From Gemmatimonadota bacterium (GTDB lineage Bacteria; Gemmatimonadota; Gemmatimonadetes; Gemmatimonadales; GWC2-71-9), in assembly GCA_003221895.1 (NCBI GenBank), contig QHUJ01000115.1, positions 1-43,000 on the forward strand: a DNA stretch of 43,000 nt, read 5' to 3'. Shown one piece after another: positions 9,690 through 16,255 of this stretch. Below the pieces are notes generated by a model that was given only the letters and a program-made list of their open reading frames with translations, did not search any database and was not told the DNA's origin. Position 1 is the first letter of the stretch. Each line of letters starts with the position of its first letter. Made by a program: the position numbers and the translations under genes.

Positions 9690-10930
9690 GCACGCGCGAG
9701 GCGCAGGCGCGGGTCGCGGCGACGTCGTTCCTGGCATTGTTCGCGATCGTCGGACTCGCGCTCTACGGCCTCCCGTTTTTCTACGACTTCATGGTGCGCG
9801 ACTTCGGTTGGTCGCGCGCCCAGGTGACCTCCGGCAACGCGATCAGCAAGCTGCTCGTCGGGCCGCTATTCGGGTTCGTCGCGGGGTGGCTGGTGGATCG
9901 GTTCGGCCCGCGCCGCCTGATGGTGGCCGGAATTCTCATGGCGGGCATCGCGCTCGTCGGGCTCGGCATGATCCACACGCTCGCCGGCTTCTATCTCTTC
10001 TATCTCTTCAACGCGCTCGGCAACGTCTGCGGCGGCCCGCTGCCCAACCAGGTCCTCCTGTCGCGCTGGTTCACCGCGGCGCGCGGTCGCGCGATGGGGT
10101 TCGCCTACCTCGGCATCGGCCTCGGTGGCGCGCTCGTGCCGATGCTCGCGGTTTGGTTGATCGAGCGGGTCGGTTGGCAGGGTGCACTCCAGGTGCTCGG
10201 CGCATTGATCATCGTGGTTGCCCTGCCACTGGCGCTCGTCGTCAAGGAGTCTCCCGACGGCTCGGCGGGGCGCACCCCGAGTCCCGAGCCCCCAGCCCCC
10301 AACCCCCTCGGTCCAGTGTTTCGCACGCCGGCCTTCTATCTTCTCCTCCTCGGCAGCATGTGCTCGATCGCCGCCGTAGGTGGCACGAACCAGCACCTGA
10401 AGCTGTTCCTGAGCCTCGACCACGGGTACTCACAAGCCGGGGCGGCGCAGATCGCCTCGCTCGTCCTGGCCTCGAGCCTCGTTGGCCGCCTGGGAGCCGG
10501 GTGGCTCGCGGATCGCTTCGCGAAGAAGTACGTGATGCTGCTGATCTATTTGCTCGTCGTCTCGGCGATCCCCCTGCTGCTCCTGACGGGTGCCCGCGGC
10601 ACGATCTATCTGTTTGCGGTCGTCTTCGGCCTCGGTCTGGGCGGCGAATACATGGTCATCCCGCTGATGGCCGGCGAGTTGTTCGGCGTGCGCGTGCTGG
10701 GGCGCACGATGGGCGTGGTGCTCACGGGGGATGGGATCGCCGAAGCCGTCGCGCCTTGGGTCGTCGGCCGGATGCATGACGCGTCCGGCAGCTACACGAA
10801 TGGCTTCCTGGCGCTCATCGGCTGCGCGCTGACCGGAGCGATCGCGGTGGCCCTCCTCCCGCGCGCGTCCTCACCCCCTATCCCCCTCTCCGTTCCGGAG
10901 AGGGGGGACGCAGCGAGGGTGAGGCCGTGA
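9686..10930 (+). CDS. MFS transporter
   Basis: A 414-residue inner-membrane carrier with about 12 hydrophobic segments in two halves. The MFS signature between TM2 and TM3 is visible (GWLVDRFGPRRLMVAG), and an equivalent loop in the second half reads GWLADRFAKK. It resembles monocarboxylate/oxalate-formate-type MFS proteins more than sugar porters, which would suit an acidic or oxidised sugar, though the substrate is unproven. The central loop (TPSPEPPAPNP) is encoded by a tandem CCCAGCC-type repeat. The C-terminal tail (PPIPLSVPERGDAARVRP) is encoded by a palindromic repeat, so neither is likely to be functional protein sequence. GTG 9686 overlaps the GMC stop; the TGA overlaps the next GTG. 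Confidence 0.9.
   Translation: MSTREAQARVAATSFLALFAIVGLALYGLPFFYDFMVRDFGWSRAQVTSGNAISKLLVGPLFGFVAGWLVDRFGPRRLMVAGILMAGIALVGLGMIHTLAGFYLFYLFNALGNVCGGPLPNQVLLSRWFTAARGRAMGFAYLGIGLGGALVPMLAVWLIERVGWQGALQVLGALIIVVALPLALVVKESPDGSAGRTPSPEPPAPNPLGPVFRTPAFYLLLLGSMCSIAAVGGTNQHLKLFLSLDHGYSQAGAAQIASLVLASSLVGRLGAGWLADRFAKKYVMLLIYLLVVSAIPLLLLTGARGTIYLFAVVFGLGLGGEYMVIPLMAGELFGVRVLGRTMGVVLTGDGIAEAVAPWVVGRMHDASGSYTNGFLALIGCALTGAIAVALLPRASSPPIPLSVPERGDAARVRP
10272..10307. repeat. Short C-rich tandem repeat within the MFS coding frame
   Basis: Degenerate 7-base units (GAGCCCC, CAGCCCC, CAACCCC) run in tandem and encode a Pro/Ser loop between the two halves of the transporter. The reading frame is preserved. 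Confidence 0.4.
10869..10907. repeat. Palindromic repeat copy 2, left member of an inverted pair
   Basis: The core CCTCTCCGTTCCGGAGAGG is a near-perfect hairpin, preceded by CCTCACCCCC. The 38-base element matches the reverse complement of 12067-12104 except for the two bases after CCTCACCCCCT and the last few bases. It supplies the last codons of the MFS gene. The GGGTGAGG just after it provides a Shine-Dalgarno-like site for the Gfo/Idh GTG. Confidence 0.8.
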
Positions 10931-12102
10931 GGATCGGCATCATCATGAACGGCGTCACCGGACGCATGGGGTTGAATCAACATCTCGTCCGGTCGATCGT
11001 CGCGATCCGCCAGCAGGGTGGGGTAACGCTGCCCGGCGGCGGGACGGTGGTCCCCGATCCGATCCTCGTCGGGCGAACTGAGGCGAAGCTCCGCGAGATC
11101 GCTCGTGCGCACGGCATCGAACGTGTCTCGACCGATCTCGATAGCTGCCTCGCGAACCCCGCCGACGCGATCTACTTCGACGCGACGCTCACGAGCGCCC
11201 GCGTCGACCACGTGCGGCGAGCGATTGCCGCCGGCAAGCACGTCTACTGCGAGAAGCCGCTCGCGCCGACCACGGCCGAAGCTCTCGACCTCGCGCACCG
11301 CGCGCGACGCGCCGGCGTGAAACACGGCGTGGTGCAGGACAAGCTTTTTCTCCCCGGCATCCGCAAGCTCAAGCGGCTGGTGGATGGCGGTTTCTTCGGC
11401 CGCATCCTCAGTGTACGCGGGGAGTTCGGGTACTGGGTCTTCGAGGGGACGGACGACGATCGACCGCCGCAGCGCCCGTCGTGGAATTACCGCAAGGAGG
11501 ACGGCGGCGGCATCATCCTCGACATGTTCGCGCATTGGCGCTACCTGCTCGATCACACCTTTGGGGAGGTCGGGGCGGTGCAGTGCACCGGCGCGACGCA
11601 CATCCCCGAGCGCGTGGACGAAGACGGCCGGCGCTACGCCGCGACGGCGGACGACGCCGCCTACGCGACGTTCGTGCTCGCCGGCAGGGACGGCGACATC
11701 GTCGCGCAGTTCAACTCGTCGTGGGCGGTACGCGTCTACCGTGACGATCTGTTGCAGATCCAGGTCGACGGGACGCTGGGGAGTGCCGTCGCGGGGCTGC
11801 GCGGCTGCAAGACGCAGTCGCGCGCCGAGACCCTGCGCCCGGTCTGGAACCCCGATGGGCCGAACCCGTTCGACTTCTACGACCACTGGCGCGAGGTTCC
11901 CGACTCCGGCGACGTCGGTAACGCATTCAAGGCGCAGTGGGAGATGTTTCTGCGGCACGTCGCCGCCGACGAGCCGTTTCCGCACGACTTCGTCGAGGGG
12001 GCGAAGGGCGTTCAGCTCGCGGAGTTGGGCATGCAGTCGTGGGCGGAGCGTCGCTGGATCGACGTTCCTCCTCTCCGGAACGGAGAGGGGGGCAGGGGGT
12101 GA
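10927..12102 (+). CDS. Cytoplasmic Gfo/Idh/MocA-family dehydrogenase
   Basis: A 391-residue NAD(P)-dependent oxidoreductase without a signal peptide, so it acts after uptake. It has the Rossmann motif GVTGRMG, the EKP motif (VYCEKPLAPT) and a substrate-domain segment GGGIILDMFAHWRYLLDH with the expected Asp/His. It contains a long tryptophan- and aspartate-rich region (GYWVFEGTDDDRPPQRP) and is slightly longer than typical members. It starts at a GTG that overlaps the MFS stop. It is flanked by two inverted copies of a palindromic repeat, the second of which encodes its last residues (PPLRNGEGGRG). Its place between a transporter and the DUF993 aldolase-like protein suggests oxidation or reduction of the imported sugar acid or keto-sugar. 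The substrate is unknown. Confidence 0.9.
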   Translation: MRIGIIMNGVTGRMGLNQHLVRSIVAIRQQGGVTLPGGGTVVPDPILVGRTEAKLREIARAHGIERVSTDLDSCLANPADAIYFDATLTSARVDHVRRAIAAGKHVYCEKPLAPTTAEALDLAHRARRAGVKHGVVQDKLFLPGIRKLKRLVDGGFFGRILSVRGEFGYWVFEGTDDDRPPQRPSWNYRKEDGGGIILDMFAHWRYLLDHTFGEVGAVQCTGATHIPERVDEDGRRYAATADDAAYATFVLAGRDGDIVAQFNSSWAVRVYRDDLLQIQVDGTLGSAVAGLRGCKTQSRAETLRPVWNPDGPNPFDFYDHWREVPDSGDVGNAFKAQWEMFLRHVAADEPFPHDFVEGAKGVQLAELGMQSWAERRWIDVPPLRNGEGGRG

Positions 12103-12104
12103 GG
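12067..12104. repeat. Palindromic repeat copy 3, right member of an inverted pair
   Basis: The core CCTCTCCGGAACGGAGAGG is the reverse complement of copy 2's core, continuing into GCAGGGGGTGAGG. The element contains the Gfo/Idh stop and the GTG start of the DUF993 gene (GTGA at 12099-12102). Its G-rich stretch is the only ribosome-binding-like sequence for that start. Confidence 0.8.
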
Positions 12105-13250
12105 ACAATCCAGCTGCCGCGCGCTGACGGCACGCTCGCGTCCTACACGGTTCGGGAACCGCGCGTGTGGCCCGCGCCCACCGGACCGATCCGGACCCGT
12201 GTGGCCTACGCCGCGGCGCACGTCGTGTGCGATCCGCACTCGGACGCGGAGCTGGACTGGGACGCGACGCTCGCCTACCGGCGTCACCTCTGGTCGCTCG
12301 GCCTTGGCGTCGCCGAGGCGATGGACACCGCGCAGCGCGGCACGGGCCTCGACTGGGCCGTCGCGCGCGAGCTCATCGGACGCTCCATCGCCGAAGCACG
12401 GGCGGTGAACGGCTTGATTGCGTGCGGCGCCGGCACCGACCATCTCGCGCCCGACGTGCGTGTGACCCTCGACGCGGTCGAGCGCGGCTACGAAGAGCAG
12501 GTGGGCTATGTCGAGGGCCAGGGTGCACGCGTGATTCTGATGGCGAGCCGGGCGCTGGCGCGGGCTGCTCGGGGGCCCGCCGACTACCGGCGCGTCTATG
12601 GCACCATCCTCCGGCAGGTTCGCCGACCCGTCATTCTGCACTGGCTCGGCGACATGTTCGATCCGCAGCTCGCGGGTTACTGGGGCGCGCCCGACCTCGA
12701 CGCAGCGATGGAGGTGTGTCTCGACATCATCGGCCAGCACCAGGAGCGCGTCGACGGCATCAAGATCTCTCTGCTCGATCCGCAGCGCGAAATCGAGATG
12801 CGCGCGCGCCTCCCCGCCGGCGTGCGGATGTACACGGGCGACGATTTCAACTACGACCGGCTGATACTCGGGGAGAACGGCGTTCACAGCGACGGGCTGC
12901 TCGGCATCTTCGACGCGATCGCGCCCGCTGCGTCCGCGGCGCTGCAGGCGCTCGATCGCGGGGACGTGGCGGGCTACCGCGCCGCGCTCGACTCCACCGT
13001 TCCGCTGTCGCGCCACATCTTCGAGCCTCCCACATACGCGTACAAGACGGGCATCGTCTTTCTCGCGTACCTGAACGGCCACCAGCCCCAATTCCGGCTT
13101 CTCGGCGGTGGGGAGAGCCAGCGGTCGGCGGGGCACCTCGCGGAGCTGTTCCGGCTCGCCGACGCGGCGGGCCTGCTCGCTGATCCCGAGCGCGCAGTGG
13201 AGCGGATGGGGCGCGTACTGGCATGGACTCGGTCGCGCGCCTCAGTCTGA
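12099..13250 (+). CDS. DUF993 family protein, DHDPS-like TIM barrel
   Basis: A 383-residue cytoplasmic protein of the DUF993 family, whose members are sometimes annotated as dihydrodipicolinate-synthase-like. No reaction is established for it to my knowledge. Visible features are an early LWSLGLGVAEAMDTAQRG segment, IACGAGTDHL, then VILHWLGDMFDPQ and DGIKISLLD with Lys222. By analogy with class I aldolases this lysine could form a Schiff base, so a retro-aldol cleavage of a keto-sugar acid is my inference. The GTG start sits inside a palindromic repeat and overlaps the previous stop; the 3' end overlaps the next gene by 28 nt. It is embedded in a transporter-dehydrogenase-isomerase operon, which suggests the carbon-carbon bond-breaking step of a sugar pathway. 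Confidence 0.85.
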   Translation: MRTIQLPRADGTLASYTVREPRVWPAPTGPIRTRVAYAAAHVVCDPHSDAELDWDATLAYRRHLWSLGLGVAEAMDTAQRGTGLDWAVARELIGRSIAEARAVNGLIACGAGTDHLAPDVRVTLDAVERGYEEQVGYVEGQGARVILMASRALARAARGPADYRRVYGTILRQVRRPVILHWLGDMFDPQLAGYWGAPDLDAAMEVCLDIIGQHQERVDGIKISLLDPQREIEMRARLPAGVRMYTGDDFNYDRLILGENGVHSDGLLGIFDAIAPAASAALQALDRGDVAGYRAALDSTVPLSRHIFEPPTYAYKTGIVFLAYLNGHQPQFRLLGGGESQRSAGHLAELFRLADAAGLLADPERAVERMGRVLAWTRSRASV

Positions 13251-14038
13251 ATCAGATCACGACCGAGCGCGCGAGCCTCGGCGAGACCGTGGACGCGTGC
13301 GCCCGGCATGGCGTGCCGTACGTGGCCGTGTGGCGTCACAAGCTGGCGGAAGTCGGGTTGGACCGGGCCGCCCGGCTCGTGCGCGACGCGGGAGTACGCG
13401 TTTCGAGCGTGTGCCGCGGCGGCATGTTTCCGGCGCCTACGCCCGCCGAGCGGGCCGCGCGGCTCGAAGACAACCGGCGGGCCGTGGACGAGGCGGCGGC
13501 GCTGGGTGCCGAGGTCCTCGTCCTCGTGTGCGGACCCGCGCCCGATAGGGACATCGCTGCCGCGCGCCGCATGGTCGCCGACGGGATCGCCGAGCTCGCT
13601 CCGTATGCCCGGGAGCGCGGCGTGCGGCTCGGCATCGAGCCATTGCACCCGGCGTTCGCCGCCGAGCGCTCCTGCATTACGACGTTGCGCGAGGCGCGTT
13701 GTCTGGCGGAACGGTTCGACCCGGCCACGGTCGGCATCGTGGCCGACGTCTATCACATCTGGTGGGACCCCGAGGTTTGCGATGAGATCGCGCGCGCTGC
13801 CGGGCGACTCGTGGGGTTCCACGTCTCCGATTGGCTGGTCCCGGTGCGCGACATCCTGATGAATCGCGGCATGATGGGCGACGGCGTCATCGAGCTGCGC
13901 GCCCTCCGCACAGCCGTCGAGCAAGCGGGCTACGCGGCGGGGCCGATCGAGGTCGAGATCATGAATGAGGCGGTGTGGAATACGCCGCTCGATACGCTGC
14001 TCCCCTTGATCAAGGAGCGGTATCTCGCATGCGTCTGA
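13223..14038 (+). CDS. Sugar phosphate isomerase/epimerase, cytoplasmic TIM barrel
   Basis: A 271-residue xylose-isomerase-like TIM barrel (AP_endonuc_2 family) with no signal peptide. The metal-binding positions all look intact: GIEPLHP (Glu), VADVYHIWWD (Asp, His), GFHVSDW (His) and IEVEIMN (Glu). This set is typical of hydroxypyruvate isomerase and tagatose-3-epimerase-like enzymes, so it probably isomerises or epimerises a keto-sugar. The ATG lies within the last 28 bases of the DUF993 gene in another frame, and its stop overlaps the following ATG by 10 nt, implying tight coupling. Together with Gfo/Idh and DUF993 it looks like one step of a dedicated intracellular pathway. Confidence 0.9.
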   Translation: MDSVARLSLNQITTERASLGETVDACARHGVPYVAVWRHKLAEVGLDRAARLVRDAGVRVSSVCRGGMFPAPTPAERAARLEDNRRAVDEAAALGAEVLVLVCGPAPDRDIAAARRMVADGIAELAPYARERGVRLGIEPLHPAFAAERSCITTLREARCLAERFDPATVGIVADVYHIWWDPEVCDEIARAAGRLVGFHVSDWLVPVRDILMNRGMMGDGVIELRALRTAVEQAGYAAGPIEVEIMNEAVWNTPLDTLLPLIKERYLACV

Positions 14039-15396
14039 CGATTGCTGGTCTGCTGGTCGTGTGCGCCGCGGGTGGGAGCGACCTCCCGGTCAATTACGTA
14101 GCCGGTCCGTTGATCGAGTTGAACGACAACGGCGCATGGTCGTGGTTCATGGACGAGCGGGCCATCGTTCACGACGGCAAGCTGATCGTGGGATCGGTCC
14201 GCGCCGTGGGCGACTACCGCAACGACCCCGCGCCCGGCTGGGGCAACGTAGAGATCGCGGTGTACGACCTCGCCTCGGGAAGGGTCCAGCGGACCGTGTT
14301 GCACCGCCACTTGCAGCAGGACGATCATGACAATCCCGCGTTGCTTGCACTGCCGGACGGCCGCTATCTGGCGGTGTACACGCAGCACGGTGTCGAGCGC
14401 CGCATCTACTACCGCGTGTCGGAGCCCCGCAATCCGCTGGCGTGGGGACAGGCGGAGACGTTCGACACGCCGGGAGATTCAGCGAGCCCGCTGCGCGGCA
14501 ACAACGTCACCTACTCGAACCTGTTCCGGTTGGCTTCCGGTCGCATCATGAACTTCTTCCGCGGCTTCGATCTCGATCCCAACTACATGTACTCCGACGA
14601 CTCCGGCCGCACCTGGCGCTATGGCGGCCGGTTGGCCCACGGCCGGGATGGCTACAGCCCGTACCTCAAGTACGCGTTCGATGGGCGGAGCACGATCCAT
14701 TTCGTGATGACCGAAGACCACCCGCGCAACTACGACAACAGCGTCTATCACGGCGTCGTGCGCGATGGTGCCATCTACTTGTCCGACGGGACCCGCCGCG
14801 GCAAGCTGAGCGAGACGACGAATGTCGAGATCAACGCCTGGGACCTGACGAAGGTGTTTTCGGGCGACGCCGATAATGTCGCCTGGGTGATCGACCTCGA
14901 GCTCGATGGGCAGCAACGGCCGTACGTCGTGTTCTCGGTTCAGAAAGACGGCCGCGGTCTCCCTCGCGGGCAGGGGGGCATGGACCACCGCTTCGATTAC
15001 GGCCGCTGGGACGGCTCGGCGTGGCGGGTGCACGAGATCGCCTACGCCGGCAGGCGGCTGTACGCTGGGGAAGACGACTATACCGGACTCGCAGCCCTCG
15101 ACCCCAAGAATCCGAACGTGGTTTACATCTCGACCGACGCGGACCCCGTCACGGGCGCGCCGCTCGTCAGCGGCGCCGATGGCCAACGCCACCGCGAGCT
15201 GTACCGGGGCTCGACCGGGGACTTCGGCGCGACGTGGCAGTGGAAGCCGATTACCGCGAACTCCGACGCGGATAACCTGCGGCCGATCGTGCCGAAGTGG
15301 ACCGACCCGCGGACGGCGCTCGTGTGGATGCGCGGGACATACAAGAACAATCACGGCGAGTGGACGACAAAAGTCGTCGCGAGCATTCTGCCATGA
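14029..15396 (+). CDS. BNR_4 repeat beta-propeller protein, probable polysaccharide-active enzyme
   Basis: A 455-residue protein of the BNR_4 (PF15892) type. It starts with a short signal-like segment (MRLTIAGLLVVCAAGG) that could be a signal peptide. WSWFMDERAIVHDGKL, DDHDNPALLALPDGRYLAVY, the sialidase-like YSDDSGRTWRYGG and a late GDFGATWQWKPI mark successive propeller blades. Family knowledge: BNR_4 propellers include ulvan lyases (PL24/25), Rha-GlcA lyases (PL42) and GH145 alpha-L-rhamnosidases, all acting on rhamnose-uronate linkages. I infer a periplasmic enzyme of this group but cannot assign lyase or hydrolase activity. ATG 14029 is preferred; an in-frame ATG at 13975 lies deep in the preceding gene. 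The stop overlaps the next ATG (ATGA). Confidence 0.8.
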   Translation: MRLTIAGLLVVCAAGGSDLPVNYVAGPLIELNDNGAWSWFMDERAIVHDGKLIVGSVRAVGDYRNDPAPGWGNVEIAVYDLASGRVQRTVLHRHLQQDDHDNPALLALPDGRYLAVYTQHGVERRIYYRVSEPRNPLAWGQAETFDTPGDSASPLRGNNVTYSNLFRLASGRIMNFFRGFDLDPNYMYSDDSGRTWRYGGRLAHGRDGYSPYLKYAFDGRSTIHFVMTEDHPRNYDNSVYHGVVRDGAIYLSDGTRRGKLSETTNVEINAWDLTKVFSGDADNVAWVIDLELDGQQRPYVVFSVQKDGRGLPRGQGGMDHRFDYGRWDGSAWRVHEIAYAGRRLYAGEDDYTGLAALDPKNPNVVYISTDADPVTGAPLVSGADGQRHRELYRGSTGDFGATWQWKPITANSDADNLRPIVPKWTDPRTALVWMRGTYKNNHGEWTTKVVASILP

Positions 15397-15608
15397 TTCT
15401 CCAATTCTCGCTCACAGGCCATCGCCGGTGGTGGCACAGCTACTATCCCCCGAGTTTTCTCTCGTTCCCGGACGCGCGTCTCGAAGACTACTACTGGATT
15501 CAGATCTACAAGCTCGGCTCCGCGATGCGCGCCGACGGGCCGATCCTGGACTTGAACCGCCCCTGGTTCAACGCCACGCTCGATCCGCTGCCCCAACCAG
15601 CACCTCGT

Positions 15609-15634
15609 CCCCTCTCTCCAGATATGGAGAGGGG
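15609..15634. repeat. Palindromic repeat copy 4
   Basis: CCCCTCTCTCCA and TGGAGAGGGG flank a GATA loop, with an outer CTCG...CGAG extension (about 15604-15647). It marks the exact point where the glycoside-hydrolase fragment loses family resemblance, so it may lie at the deletion junction. Confidence 0.65.
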
Positions 15635-15749
15635 AAACGCGGGGCGAGTTGCGTCAATTCGACACCGGCTGGCAGTGCCTTCCCGAGTCTCCTATGTTGA
15701 TGCGTCCGTACAACCCCTGACACATGAATCACGCCCCGACTGCGCCAGT

Positions 15750-15755
15750 AGGAGG
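15750..15755 (+). promoter_or_regulatory. Consensus Shine-Dalgarno site that fixes a TTG start
   Basis: AGGAGG lies five bases upstream of TTG 15761, ideal spacing. The only nearby ATG (15773) would be 17 bases away. It therefore supports TTG as the start of the plug-only lipoprotein. Confidence 0.7.
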
Positions 15756-15760
15756 AAGAC

Positions 15761-16255
15761 TTGTGGCGAGCAATGCTATGCGGCCTGACGGTCGCAGCGG
15801 TGGCGTGCGCCGGAGCGGGGCGGAGATCGGCCGAGGCAACGCGCCCCACGCCTGAAGACGACGTCGTCTCGGTGGGCTACGGCACCCAATCACGGCGCAA
15901 TATCACGGGCGCGGTGTCGTCCTACATCCCGACCGAGGCCGACGCGCACACCGCGCGCGTCGAGACCATGCTCCAGGGCCACATCCCCGGGCTGGAGGTC
16001 ATCCCGCAGGGGGGCGGCTTCACGCTGCGGATTCGCGGCTTCAAGACCGTGCGCGAGCGCGGTGGAGACGACGAGCCGCTCCTCGTGATCGACGACATCA
16101 CGGTTCCAGCGGGGTCCCTCGGCAGCGCGCTCGCCGGCATCGCGCCGCAGGACGTAGCCCGCATCGACGTCCTGAAGGACGCGGGCTCCGCGGCCGTCTA
16201 TGGCTCACGCGGCGCCAACGGCGTCATCATCATTACGACGAAGCGATTCCGCTGA
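15761..16255 (+). CDS. Stand-alone TonB-receptor plug-domain lipoprotein
   Basis: A 164-residue protein made only of a SusC-type plug. It opens with a lipoprotein signal (VAAVAC, Cys16) and then VVSVGYGTQSRRNITGAVSS, the SusC hallmark. ETMLQGHIPGLEVI, a LRIRGFKTV strand, PLLVIDDITVP and VLKDAGSAAVYGSRGANGVI complete a normal plug. There is no beta-barrel after it, and the natural stop follows the plug's last strand (IIITTKRFR), so this is a designed short protein, not a truncated receptor. The start is TTG with a consensus Shine-Dalgarno. It presumably sits at a membrane and may interact with TonB or with a SusC barrel. Its role is not known to me. Its TGA overlaps a CTG that starts the next gene. 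Confidence 0.85.
   Translation: MWRAMLCGLTVAAVACAGAGRRSAEATRPTPEDDVVSVGYGTQSRRNITGAVSSYIPTEADAHTARVETMLQGHIPGLEVIPQGGGFTLRIRGFKTVRERGGDDEPLLVIDDITVPAGSLGSALAGIAPQDVARIDVLKDAGSAAVYGSRGANGVIIITTKRFR

Larger units (their letters stand above)
15393..15788 (+). pseudogene. Fragment of a glycoside-hydrolase-like protein ending in a palindromic repeat
   Basis: The ATG overlaps the propeller stop (ATGA). The first 55 residues are conserved-looking: RRWWHSYYPPSFLSFPDARL, then EDYYWIQIYKLGSAMRADGP and a final DLNRPWFNATLDP. They resemble the middle of large six-hairpin glycosidases related to GH95, where 'W..WW' and 'YWIQMYKLASATR' segments occur near the catalytic barrel. The remaining 75 residues are out-of-family sequence encoded by a palindromic repeat and beyond. 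Both the N- and C-terminal parts of a protein that should be over 600 residues are missing. The exact family is uncertain. It still occupies an operon slot and overlaps the next gene's TTG start by 28 nt. Confidence 0.6.

Noticed and set aside
10869-12104. Insertion sequence or composite transposon made by the inverted repeats
   Set aside because: The DNA between them encodes an ordinary Gfo/Idh enzyme with no transposase, and no target-site duplication is visible.
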